Below, piece after piece: positions 18,465-26,495 of a stretch of DNA of 64,000 bases (position 1 is the stretch's first letter; each line of letters begins with the position of its first letter). The notes below the pieces were generated by a model. The model was not told the DNA's origin, did not search any database, and saw only the letters and a program-made list of their open reading frames with translations. A program made the translations under genes and the position numbers. This DNA comes from Rhodococcus sp. OK302 (lineage in GTDB: Bacteria; Actinomycetota; Actinomycetes; Mycobacteriales; Mycobacteriaceae): positions 2,454,501 to 2,518,500 of the forward strand of contig NZ_NPJZ01000001.1 of assembly GCF_002245895.1 (NCBI RefSeq). Direction: 5' to 3'.

Positions 18465-19691
18465 GTGAAGTTGAAGAGAATGACACCCGCAATAGCCGCC
18501 CTCGCAGCATTCGGCCTGCTTGTATCAGGCTGCAGCGACAGCAGCGGGGACACCGGTGGCGACAATCCGAACGCCGCGACCGGCGCTCCCATCAAGGTCG
18601 GTCAGATCATTCCCATCGAGGCAGCCGGAGTCGGCTCCGTCGCCTATGCCGCAGGCACTGTCGCGTCGGTCGACGCATTCAACGAGCGCGGCGGCGTGAA
18701 CGGACGCCCACTCCAGCTGATCCAGTGTGACTCCAAGGGCGACCCGAACACCGAAGTCGACTGCGCCAACAAGATGGTCTCCGAGGGGGCCGTCGCAACG
18801 CTCGCGGACTTCACCCCGATCTCGTCCGAAGCGGTATCGAAGATCCTGCAGGACGCCGGTATCGCGCGCATCGGGTTGAACCCGGTGAATATGTCCGACT
18901 TCTATTCCACGAACGTGTACACGCCGTTCTCGGGCTCGCTGCTCAACCTCTACGGGATGATCGACATGCTCGTAGCCAAGGGCCAGACCAAGCTCACCCT
19001 GATGCGCCCCGACCTGCCGGTCACCGCGCAGCTGGTAGGACTGTTGACGCCGGCCGTGCAGGCGAAGGGCGCCGAGATCGTCAACGACGTCGCCGTCGGT
19101 GCGGGCGCGACCGATTACACGCAGTTCATCGCTGCAGCCGAGCGCAACGGCGCACAGGGAGTGATCCTGGCGCTGGGCGCATCCGACGCCAACCCGATCT
19201 CTCAGGCGTTCGAGCAGCTCGGATCGAAGTTGGTCTTCGCGCTGGGTACAGCAGGATTCTCGCAGGCAGACCTGCAGGACCTCGGTAGTTTCGCTACGAC
19301 CTCGACGTTCACCAGCCCGACTCCGGCGCCGTCCTCGAGCACCGATGACTTCCCCGGACTCAAGGACTTCCTGGCCGACATGGACAAGTCCGGCAAGGAA
19401 GAGCTCGAGCGCGCAAACCTCAATGGCGACGCCACGTACCCGTGGTTGTCGGTGCGTGCGTTCGGCGAGGTTGCGTCGAGTCTGAAGGACATCAACAAAA
19501 ACACCGTCATTCAGGGACTGGAGTCCGCCAAGGATCTCGATATGGCCGGTCTGATCAAGCCTTGGACCCCGAGTGCTGTCGAGCCGTTCGGAATCTTCCA
19601 GCGGGTCTCGAACTCGATGATGTACCGCATGACGTTCGACGGTGACGTATTTGTCACCGATCCGACGCAGTACGACCTTCGCGCCAACTGA
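18465..19691 (+). CDS. ABC transporter substrate-binding lipoprotein, branched-chain amino acid type
   Basis: 408 residues. Signal peptide with lipobox LLVSGC (Cys about residue 23), so it is anchored outside the membrane. The mature part is a periplasmic-binding-protein type I fold: GQIIPIEAAG at the start, NERGGVNGRPLQLIQCDSKG typical of the Leu/Ile/Val-binding family, and later VILALGASDANPISQAFEQL. It delivers a ligand, perhaps an amino acid, amide or urea-type compound, to the fused permease-ATPase encoded 26 bp downstream. The ligand cannot be read from sequence. Start GTG with AAGGA 7 bp upstream. Confidence 0.9.
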   Translation: MKLKRMTPAIAALAAFGLLVSGCSDSSGDTGGDNPNAATGAPIKVGQIIPIEAAGVGSVAYAAGTVASVDAFNERGGVNGRPLQLIQCDSKGDPNTEVDCANKMVSEGAVATLADFTPISSEAVSKILQDAGIARIGLNPVNMSDFYSTNVYTPFSGSLLNLYGMIDMLVAKGQTKLTLMRPDLPVTAQLVGLLTPAVQAKGAEIVNDVAVGAGATDYTQFIAAAERNGAQGVILALGASDANPISQAFEQLGSKLVFALGTAGFSQADLQDLGSFATTSTFTSPTPAPSSSTDDFPGLKDFLADMDKSGKEELERANLNGDATYPWLSVRAFGEVASSLKDINKNTVIQGLESAKDLDMAGLIKPWTPSAVEPFGIFQRVSNSMMYRMTFDGDVFVTDPTQYDLRAN

Positions 19692-19717
19692 CCCGACCCA
19701 CCCTGGAGTTTTGACGA

Positions 19718-22438
19718 ATGACTGAGTTCTTACAGTTTGCGATTCTCGGCCTGGGAGCGGGCTCTGCCTACGCGCTCCTGGCGCAGGGCATCGTGCTGGT
19801 TTATCGAGGCTCCGGGGTGGTGAACTTCGCTCAAGGTGCGATCGCCATGGTCGGCGCCTATATCTGCCTGGAAACTCTTCGGCACGACCAAGGTTGGGGT
19901 CTGCTTCCGGCTGCCATCGCAGCCGTCGTGGTGGCCGGACTGATCGGACTGGCATTTCAGATGCTGGTGTTGCGGTGGCTCACAAATGCCGCGCCGATCG
20001 TCCGGCTTGCCGCCACTCTCGGCCTGATGGTGATCTTGCAGGCCGGGGTGCAGCAGTACTACGGCAGCACGGCGATCCGTGTGAAGACCTTCCTGCCGGA
20101 CGCTGCGTACCACTGGGGAGACATTGTGGTGCAACAGGATCGGATGATCCTGCTGGGTATCGCGGTGGCGTCGACTGCCGCGCTCTGGGCCTGGACCAAG
20201 TTCACCCGGGTGGGCTTGGCCATCACCGCATCTGCCGAGAACGAGCGAGCAGCAGCCGCGCTCGGCTGGTCGCCGCAGCGCCTGGCTGCGCTCACCTGGA
20301 CCATCGGCGGCGCGCTCGCCGGTGCGGCCGGAATCCTGGTGGCGCCCTTGACCGGGCTCACCCCGTCGGCCTTTGTCGTGATCGTGACGGTCTCGGCACT
20401 TGCCGCAGCTCTTCTGGGCGGATTCCGTTCCTTCCCGCTCACCCTGCTCGGCGGATTGCTGCTCGGCGTGGGCGAGAGCCTGGTTGTCCTGTACCAGGAC
20501 AATCTGCGCGAGCTGCTCGGAATGGAGACGCTCACCGGCGTCAACCGCGCCGTGCCGTTCGCGGTGATCCTGGTCGTGCTGGTCGTACGAGGCAAGGGGC
20601 TGCCGTTGCGCAGCCATGTATCCGAGCGGCTACCCAAGCTCGGATCCGGCGAAATCCGTTGGGCGGGTGTCGGACTCGCAGTTCTGGTGGCCGTCGGCAT
20701 CATCCTGGCCGGCGGAGACTGGCTGCGGTCGCTGACCCTGACGCTGGCCGCTGCCGTATTCCTGCTGTCCATCGTGGTCCTGACAGGTTTTGCCGGCCAA
20801 CTCTCGCTCGCCCAGTACACCGTCGGCGGTCTGGGTGCGCTGTTTGCCGCGCGCCTCGTCGGCCAGGCCGGCTGGCCGCTGGTACCCGCAGCAGTGGTGA
20901 GCGTGATTGCCGTGATCGCGATCGGTGTGGTGTTCGCGCTACCCGCATTGCGCACACGAGGGGTGAACCTTGCCGTGGTCACCCTGGGGCTCGGATTCAC
21001 GATCCAGGAGATGGTGTTCAACAACCCGACCTTCACCGGCGACAAGCTCGAGGGTTCGGTAAAGATCAGCCACCTGAGCTTGCTCGGGCTGGACGTGACA
21101 CCCAGTAAGTATCCCGAGCGCTGGGCACTGCTGTGCCTCATTGCGCTGGTCGTCTGCGGTCTCATGGTCGCGAATCTGCGGCGCTCGCGCACCGGCCGAC
21201 GACTCATTGCTGTGCGCACCAACGAGCGGGCCGCAGCGTCTCTCGGCATCAGTGTTTTTGCGGTCAAGATTTACGCTTTCGCGCTGGCCTCCGGATTGGC
21301 CGCGGTGGCGGGCATTCTCCTCGGTCTGCGCAACACCGCAGTGACCTATGTCGAGTTCAACGTGTTCGCGTCGATCAACGCCGTGGTTCAGACGGTAACC
21401 GGTGGTCTCGGGTTCGTATTGGGTAGCGTCATCGGCTCATTCATGGCGCCGGGGGCTCTCTTCAGCCGAGTGTTGTCAGGTTTTGCTCTGGCAGCTCTGC
21501 TCGGCGGTGTGATCCTCATCGTCACACTGCTCACGAACCAGAACGGCATCGCCGACATGATCTCCCAAGGCCTCCGGCGGATTCCGGGGCTGGCCAAGCT
21601 GGGGAAGCGCTCCACAGGGCGTGGCTATGAGCTTTCCGACGAATTGCCGACCGGTACGGTCACCCCCGTGCCGCTGACGGTGCGCGGATTGACAGTGCGA
21701 TTCGGCGGCGTCACCGCTGTCGACGGCGTCGACCTTGATGTCGCGCCCGGCCAGGTAGTGGGCTTGATCGGACCCAACGGTGCCGGTAAGACCACCCTGA
21801 TCGACGCGATCACCGGATTTGTCAGCCCGGCGGCGGGAGCGCTCACGCTGGGGGACAACGACATCACCGGCTGGTCAACCGCACGGCGGTCCCAGGGCGG
21901 GCTGCGCCGGTCCTTCCAGTCGCTCGAACTGTTCGAGGACATCACGGTCGGCGAAAACATCCATGCCGGAGCCGACGAATCCACTTGGCGCACCTGGCTT
22001 GTCGACCTGATCCGTCCGGGCCGTCACCCGCTCTCCCCGAGCGCTTCACGGGTGGTGCGAGACTTCGAACTGGAAAACGACCTCGATGTATTGCCGGGCG
22101 AACTGTCCTACGGCCGGCGTCGACTCGTGGGTATCGCCCGGGCAGTCGCGTCCGCTCCGTCCGTCATCCTGCTCGACGAGCCGGCAGCCGGACTGGACGA
22201 CGCCGAAAGCCGCGAACTAGCCGTCGCCATCCGGCACTTGGCCGTGCAACGAGGAGCCGGCGTGCTCCTCATCGAACACGACATGGGCCTGGTCATGTCC
22301 ACCTGCGATCAGATCGTGGTACTCCAGGCCGGGCGCGTGATCGCGGCCGGCACGCCGGCAGAGATCACTGCCAGCGAGGCCGTTCGCGAAGCGTATCTGG
22401 GTAGCGAAAAAGAGACGACGACGGAGGCAGCGCAATGA
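19718..22438 (+). CDS. branched-chain amino acid type ABC transporter: fused LivH-LivM permeases and LivG ATPase
   Basis: A 906-residue three-domain protein. Residues ~1-290 are a LivH-type permease (NFAQGAIAMVGAY is the conserved LivH segment). Residues ~305-610 are a LivM-type permease (GFAGQLSLAQYTVGGLGA; ALRTRGVNLAVVTL). Residues ~650-895 are a LivG-type ATPase with Walker A GPNGAGKTT, signature LSYGRRRLVG and Walker B VILLDEPAAGLDD. These parts are normally two or three separate genes. The reading frame is continuous through both junctions. The LivF-type ATPase follows with a 4-bp overlap and the binding protein precedes, so the transporter is complete. The substrate is uncertain. Confidence 0.93.
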   Translation: MTEFLQFAILGLGAGSAYALLAQGIVLVYRGSGVVNFAQGAIAMVGAYICLETLRHDQGWGLLPAAIAAVVVAGLIGLAFQMLVLRWLTNAAPIVRLAATLGLMVILQAGVQQYYGSTAIRVKTFLPDAAYHWGDIVVQQDRMILLGIAVASTAALWAWTKFTRVGLAITASAENERAAAALGWSPQRLAALTWTIGGALAGAAGILVAPLTGLTPSAFVVIVTVSALAAALLGGFRSFPLTLLGGLLLGVGESLVVLYQDNLRELLGMETLTGVNRAVPFAVILVVLVVRGKGLPLRSHVSERLPKLGSGEIRWAGVGLAVLVAVGIILAGGDWLRSLTLTLAAAVFLLSIVVLTGFAGQLSLAQYTVGGLGALFAARLVGQAGWPLVPAAVVSVIAVIAIGVVFALPALRTRGVNLAVVTLGLGFTIQEMVFNNPTFTGDKLEGSVKISHLSLLGLDVTPSKYPERWALLCLIALVVCGLMVANLRRSRTGRRLIAVRTNERAAASLGISVFAVKIYAFALASGLAAVAGILLGLRNTAVTYVEFNVFASINAVVQTVTGGLGFVLGSVIGSFMAPGALFSRVLSGFALAALLGGVILIVTLLTNQNGIADMISQGLRRIPGLAKLGKRSTGRGYELSDELPTGTVTPVPLTVRGLTVRFGGVTAVDGVDLDVAPGQVVGLIGPNGAGKTTLIDAITGFVSPAAGALTLGDNDITGWSTARRSQGGLRRSFQSLELFEDITVGENIHAGADESTWRTWLVDLIRPGRHPLSPSASRVVRDFELENDLDVLPGELSYGRRRLVGIARAVASAPSVILLDEPAAGLDDAESRELAVAIRHLAVQRGAGVLLIEHDMGLVMSTCDQIVVLQAGRVIAAGTPAEITASEAVREAYLGSEKETTTEAAQ

Positions 22439-23175
22439 CCATCACGAGCGAGAAGACGGTGGCGTCCGACGTAGTCCTCGAATGTCGGGGCCTGAGTGCA
22501 GGTTACGACGGAGCGGTGGTCTGCCGCGACCTCGACATCACAGTGAAGGCCGGGGAGGTGGTGGCACTCATCGGCGCGAACGGCGCCGGCAAGTCCACCA
22601 CCATGCTCACGGTCTCGGGCGAACTCGCCCCGATATCGGGCGAGTTGTCCGTGCTCGGTTCCGGGAAGCGTTCTTCACTGGCGACTCTGGCACGGCGCGG
22701 CCTGAGCTACGTCACCGAGGAACGGTCCGTGATCATGGGCCTGACCGGGGCCGAAAATCTGCGTCTCGCAGGCGTTTCCGCCGACGCCGCGTGTGAGATC
22801 TTCCCCGAGCTACGGGCACTGCTCAAGCGGCCGGCAGGCTTGCTGTCGGGTGGTGAACAGCAGATGTTGACGCTGGCCCGGGCTCTGGCCCGGGAGCCGA
22901 GGCTCCTGTTGGCCGACGAGCTGTCCTTGGGCCTCGCGCCGCAGATCGTGCAACGACTGCTCGCCGTGGTCCGGGAAGCAGCGGACAGCCGCAATCTCGG
23001 AGTGCTTCTGGTGGAACAGCACGTGCGGCAGGTACTCGAGGTCGCGGACCGGGTGTACGTCATGCGCCGCGGCAAGGTGATGCTGGAAGGCACCGCGGCG
23101 GAAATCGGCGCCGACATCGATGCTGTGCAACGCGCCTACCTGGCACAAGGCCCGGACCTTTCCGAAGAAGAGTAA
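22435..23175 (+). CDS. livF: ABC transporter ATP-binding protein, LivF-type
   Basis: 246 residues, the second ATPase of the branched-chain amino acid type transporter. Walker A GANGAGKST, signature LSGGEQQMLTLA, Walker B LLLADELSLGLAP and the switch histidine in LLVEQHVRQVLE are all present. It would pair with the LivG domain at the end of the fused protein encoded upstream (4-bp overlap, ATGA). It is the last gene of the operon; a perfect 16-bp hairpin lies 25 bp after its stop. Confidence 0.92.
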   Translation: MTITSEKTVASDVVLECRGLSAGYDGAVVCRDLDITVKAGEVVALIGANGAGKSTTMLTVSGELAPISGELSVLGSGKRSSLATLARRGLSYVTEERSVIMGLTGAENLRLAGVSADAACEIFPELRALLKRPAGLLSGGEQQMLTLARALAREPRLLLADELSLGLAPQIVQRLLAVVREAADSRNLGVLLVEQHVRQVLEVADRVYVMRRGKVMLEGTAAEIGADIDAVQRAYLAQGPDLSEEE

Positions 23176-23200
23176 CGGGTAGATCGATCAACTTCTGCGC

Positions 23201-23252
23201 CGGTGGGTCGGACGTGTGGACTGCTGTTCCGCACGTCCGACCCACCGCTGTT
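23201..23252. terminator. 16-bp hairpin terminator between livF and the convergent orphan gene
   Basis: Arms 23201-23216 (CGGTGGGTCGGACGTG) and 23232-23247 are perfectly complementary, with a 15-nt loop and CTGTTT on the plus-strand side. It lies between the stops of convergent genes (23175 and 23261) and probably serves both. Confidence 0.8.
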
Positions 23253-23260
23253 TCACGAGC

Positions 23261-23674
23261 TCATACAAATTGAGGTTGCTCGATGATCTGCACATCGGCG
23301 TTGGGATCCTCGGCGCGGACCGCGAGAGCGAGACCTTCCATAAACCTTTTGTACATGCTGTAGCCCAGCAATTGTTTCGGGGTGACCGGAATGAAGAACA
23401 TTGTTTGCTGGGTTGTCTTGAACATGTCGATCTTGCTTTTTGCGCTTGAACAGTCGCCTTGATTTGTTATGTGGACGTCGAAGGTCATCATGCTAGCGCC
23501 CACCCATGACCGAATTGAGTAGCTGATGGTGCCGGCTTGGCTTCCTTCGAACCTGATTTTTGCGGTGCTTCCGGCATTCTCGGCGACGTAATGCGCCAAC
23601 TCGGCCAAGCGGTCAGCGCTGAGTCGGCCGCTGACGGTGATGTGCGAATTCGAGAGTTTGTGAGTGGCGACCAT
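23261..23674 (-). CDS. conserved hypothetical protein, unrecognised family
   Basis: 137 residues, no signal peptide and no clear transmembrane segment. It alternates hydrophobic and polar residues like a small mixed alpha/beta protein: an N-terminal ITVSGRLSADRLAELAHYV, a middle SYSIRSWVGASMMTFDVHIT, and PKQLLGYSMYKRFMEGLALAV near the end. I do not recognise the family. A GGAGGCAG site precedes its ATG on the minus strand. It is 38 bp downstream of a proline-rich membrane protein gene on the same strand, so they probably form a two-gene operon. The pair lies between unrelated, oppositely oriented operons. Confidence 0.65.
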   Translation of the reverse strand: MVATHKLSNSHITVSGRLSADRLAELAHYVAENAGSTAKIRFEGSQAGTISYSIRSWVGASMMTFDVHITNQGDCSSAKSKIDMFKTTQQTMFFIPVTPKQLLGYSMYKRFMEGLALAVRAEDPNADVQIIEQPQFV

Positions 23675-23712
23675 CGGAACTCTGCCTCCTGGAATTGGGT
23701 GGATGTCGTGTA

Positions 23713-24120
23713 TCAGTAAGGTCCGTTGGGGTTATTGGGATAGTGAGGTTTGTCGGGATACTCAGTTGGATAGGGTGCCGGCGGTGGCGGTGGTGGTGAG
23801 CCTGGGAACAGCTGGCCACTGGGGTACTGCTGGCTATTCGGGTACTGCTGCGCACCTGGTGGAGGAGCGATCGGGGGAGGCGTCGATCCCGAGCGATTCA
23901 AAAGATTTTTCTTGACTTGCTCCCATCTACTGCGATCTCGTGCCCACCGAACGGCACCGACAATGCCGCCGACGATCGCGATCACGAGGATCCACCCGCC
24001 GAACCCTGATTTTCCGGAAACCTTGGGGCCCCGTTTGGCAAGGAATTCGGTCGATTCCGAAACGTTCACAGTAGAGAGATGTTGGGTTGCGAGATTGTGC
24101 AGTTCGAGGAGTGCGCTCAT
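23713..24120 (-). CDS. single-pass membrane protein with proline/tyrosine-rich tail, function unknown
   Basis: 135 residues. The first ~38 residues are polar. One transmembrane segment follows (about 41-58, GGWILVIAIVGGIVGAV) with a basic stretch after it (RWARDRSRWEQVKK). The C-terminal ~60 residues are low-complexity and rich in Pro, Tyr, Gln and Asn (PPPIAPPPGAQQYPNSQQYP). By the positive-inside rule the tail probably faces the cytoplasm. No family recognised. An AGGTGAAA site lies before the ATG. It is the first gene of a two-gene unit with the 137-residue protein; the upstream 120 bp are AT-rich compared with the surroundings. Confidence 0.6.
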   Translation of the reverse strand: MSALLELHNLATQHLSTVNVSESTEFLAKRGPKVSGKSGFGGWILVIAIVGGIVGAVRWARDRSRWEQVKKNLLNRSGSTPPPIAPPPGAQQYPNSQQYPSGQLFPGSPPPPPPAPYPTEYPDKPHYPNNPNGPY

Positions 24121-24382
24121 GATCGTTTCACCTATTCGAAGTACGGCGATGCGTCTTTGTCCAAGATTTCGTCCGACAGTTCCAATGAGAAGATAGTTAG
24201 CTGAAGTATCTTTATTGAGTGTAGAAAAAGATTACTACCAGGCCTTCTCGGATATGGACAGGCTCATGTTTTCCGGAGGGTCTTTACGATTTGAAGATTA
24301 ACGCAGGGGTGTAGTGCTGAACAGTCCTCTGTATGAATGACAGTGCGATCCGTAGTGGAAGTCTCGGTTCGCACAATTCCGT

Positions 24383-25522
24383 CTAACTGAAGCGAGCCAC
24401 CAATGCCGCGCGGTCTACCTTGCCGGGCCCGCGCAGGGGGAGTGCATCCACGATGAAGAGTTCGCGGGGCGCGGCCGTCGCATCGACAGTGCGCTGAGCA
24501 TGTGACCGCAGTTCGTCGAGCGTGGGCAGTGCTCCCTCGGGCACGACGACGGCCACAACCCGCTGCCCGAGACGGGGATCGCTGACACCGATGACAGCGC
24601 ACTCCCGTACTGAAGGATGGTCGATCAGTGCAGCCTCGACCACCTGCGGTACGACGGTCAGGCCACCGGTCGAGATCGCTTCGTCGAGGCGCCCGCTGAT
24701 GCGCAGGATACCGTCGATTACCGATCCGGCGTCGTCGGTGCGGAACCAGCCAGGCTCGGTAAAAGCGGGATGGTCGGGAAGCCCGCGGTATCCCGACGCC
24801 AGCATTGGTCCGCCGAGCAACACCCGGCCGTCGTCGATGCGGATTCTTGCTCCGGCCAACGGGATTCCGTCGTACACACAACCCCCGGCGGTCTCGCTCA
24901 TGCCGTAGGTGCGCACGACGGTGATGCCCGCAGCAGTAGCCTGCTCGAGAACCGGTGCCGGAGTTGCGGCGCCGCCCAACAGGACTGCGTCGAGAGAAGC
25001 GAGGGCTTCGACGGCGCCGGGATTGCCGAGTGCCTTGACCAACTGGGTGGGTACCAACGACGTGTACCGGCGCGGTCCGCTCATCGACGCAATGGCGACG
25101 GAAAGTGTTGCGGGAGAAAAGCCTTCACTGACGTCGACAATCACAGGTTCGGTTTCGGCAAGCGCGCTGCGGAGCAACACCTGCATCCCGGCTATGTGAT
25201 GAGGGGGCAAGACCAGCAGCCAGGATCCGGGGCCGCCCAGGCGTTCGTGGGTGGCCTCGCCGCTGGCTCGCAACGCGTCGGCGCGCAGCATTGCGCCCTT
25301 CGGAGTGCCCGTGGTGCCAGAAGTCGCTACTACCAACGAGATACCATCTTCGATGGCCTCGTTCGGATGCAACGCATCGGTGAGCCTGGCGGTTTCGCGG
25401 ATATCCGCGGCCGGGACGGGGAGTACGGCATCGTAGTTGCCATCGAGAATTTGCGCGATCCGCGGCATCAGTCCGAGGACAGCTTCGCCCTGCGGAACCG
25501 GCAGCGTCCGAAGGGTATTCAC
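24383..25522 (-). CDS. menE: o-succinylbenzoate-CoA ligase
   Basis: 379 residues from a GTG at 25522, a member of the ANL adenylating superfamily. Core motifs are SGTTGTPKGAML (P-loop), TYGMSETAGG (A5 region), FRTDDAGSV (A7/A8 region with the hinge) and a C-terminal GPGKVDRAAL with the catalytic lysine. MenE activates o-succinylbenzoate to its CoA thioester, the substrate of MenB. The protein is shorter than many ligases of the family, as is usual for actinobacterial MenE. Its start overlaps the end of the upstream DUF3349 gene by 4 bp, so it is the last gene of the pitA-DUF3349-menE unit. Confidence 0.93.
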   Translation of the reverse strand: MNTLRTLPVPQGEAVLGLMPRIAQILDGNYDAVLPVPAADIRETARLTDALHPNEAIEDGISLVVATSGTTGTPKGAMLRADALRASGEATHERLGGPGSWLLVLPPHHIAGMQVLLRSALAETEPVIVDVSEGFSPATLSVAIASMSGPRRYTSLVPTQLVKALGNPGAVEALASLDAVLLGGAATPAPVLEQATAAGITVVRTYGMSETAGGCVYDGIPLAGARIRIDDGRVLLGGPMLASGYRGLPDHPAFTEPGWFRTDDAGSVIDGILRISGRLDEAISTGGLTVVPQVVEAALIDHPSVRECAVIGVSDPRLGQRVVAVVVPEGALPTLDELRSHAQRTVDATAAPRELFIVDALPLRGPGKVDRAALVARFS

Positions 25523-25824
25523 CGTCGGTCGTCCGGTTCGGCCAACGGCCAACCGCCCACCGCGAGATGGCTCCGAACCCGGTCGACATCGGTTTCCAGA
25601 GGCATCTCGTTGGTGATCTTGGTGATCAGCACCTGGATATCGGTTTTCTCGATCGGGAGATCGCCATCCTCGATCAACGCGTCGGCGACGGCGTCGACCT
25701 CGATTTCGGAGAGTCGACGCGTCAGCAAAGCGAACAGCGGAATGTAGTCCTGTTCGGGAACACCATTGGGATAACCGGCCCGCAACCAACCGACTATCGA
25801 GGTGAGGAAGGGCGGAAGGGCCAT
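25519..25824 (-). CDS. DUF3349 domain-containing protein (copy 2)
   Basis: 101 residues, entirely the DUF3349 domain: VGWLRAGYPNGVPEQDYIPL, then LLTRRLSEIEVDAV, and VDRVRSHLAVGGWPLAEPD at the end. DUF3349 proteins are small helical proteins of mycolate-bearing actinobacteria with no known function. It is a paralogue of the gene directly upstream and overlaps the menE start by 4 bp. The gap between the two DUF3349 genes is 4 bp. Co-transcription with menE is likely from the spacing. Confidence 0.85.
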   Translation of the reverse strand: MALPPFLTSIVGWLRAGYPNGVPEQDYIPLFALLTRRLSEIEVDAVADALIEDGDLPIEKTDIQVLITKITNEMPLETDVDRVRSHLAVGGWPLAEPDDRR

Positions 25825-25828
25825 GGTG

Positions 25829-26215
25829 TCAGCTCACATCTCGAACTTCGCTGCTGACGTTGTCCTCGGTGACGGGCCACCCGCCTGCGCGAAGACGCGC
25901 GGTCACACGGTCGACGTCCTCTTCGGACGACTCCTCGTTCAGGATTCCCGCAATGATCGCCCGGATGCTGTCGTAGTCGACGTGCCGGTTCGGAACTTCG
26001 TGCGCGGACTCGATGGACAGGGAGACGACCTGTTCGATTTCTTCGTCGGTCAGGCGTCGACGCAAGACGGCGAGCAGCGCAAAATGATCTTTGTCCGGGA
26101 TTCCTTCGGGGTATCCCGCCCGCAGCCAGTCGAGCACGGTGCGCAATGAATACTTGCTCAAATCCTCGGCCTCATTTTCGTTTCGGTAGTGGAGTGGGTA
26201 TACAGCGATGCCCAA
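25829..26215 (-). CDS. DUF3349 domain-containing protein (copy 1)
   Basis: 128 residues with a DUF3349 domain (about 25-120: TVLDWLRAGYPEGIPDKDHF, LAVLRRRLTDEEIEQ, VTARLRAGGWPV). It shares the same landmarks with the next gene, which points to a tandem duplication. The N-terminal ~20 residues (MGIAVYPLHYRNENEAEDLSK) are not part of the domain, so a shorter start such as the TTG at LSK is possible. It begins 2 bp after the end of a small membrane protein gene in the pitA unit. Function unknown. Confidence 0.8.
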   Translation of the reverse strand: MGIAVYPLHYRNENEAEDLSKYSLRTVLDWLRAGYPEGIPDKDHFALLAVLRRRLTDEEIEQVVSLSIESAHEVPNRHVDYDSIRAIIAGILNEESSEEDVDRVTARLRAGGWPVTEDNVSSEVRDVS

Positions 26216-26216
26216 C

Positions 26217-26480
26217 TCAGAAGACGTTGATCCCGAACGTACTGGCCAAGAAGTTTTTCATCAGCAGCAGGATTCCAGCGAAGATCGTGATGAGAACAAC
26301 AGCGAAGCACAGGTAAGCGCCAACTCGGCCGAGTGGGCTCGGTCCGTCGGTGCCGTCGGCGTTCTGCAAGCTCAGGGATTTGAGGCCGAACGCGAAGATC
26401 GCGGGCAATCCGGCTCCGAAGAGTAGTCCGACGGCAACTACCTGCCAGAGCGAACTGAGGGTATCGGTGATGAGGTGCAT
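26217..26480 (-). CDS. small membrane protein associated with PitA
   Basis: 87 residues with two transmembrane segments (about 10-33, LWQVVAVGLLFGAGLPAIFAF, and 53-75, VGAYLCFAVVLITIFAGILLL). The loop between them is polar and the tail is short. In related actinobacteria a small membrane protein of this kind follows the phosphate transporter gene pitA, as here (15 bp downstream of pitA). I recall no functional study. It may be a subunit or stabiliser of the transporter; that is inference from position. Confidence 0.75.
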   Translation of the reverse strand: MHLITDTLSSLWQVVAVGLLFGAGLPAIFAFGLKSLSLQNADGTDGPSPLGRVGAYLCFAVVLITIFAGILLLMKNFLASTFGINVF

Positions 26481-26495
26481 TCTCGTCTACCCCTT

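Noticed and set aside
18525..19955. 476-codon minus-strand frame over the ABC binding-protein gene
   Set aside because: Arg-rich shadow frame; the plus strand has a lipobox, binding-protein motifs and operon overlaps.
24617..25747. 376-codon plus-strand frame over menE
   Set aside because: Antisense to menE, whose ATP-binding and hinge motifs are intact.
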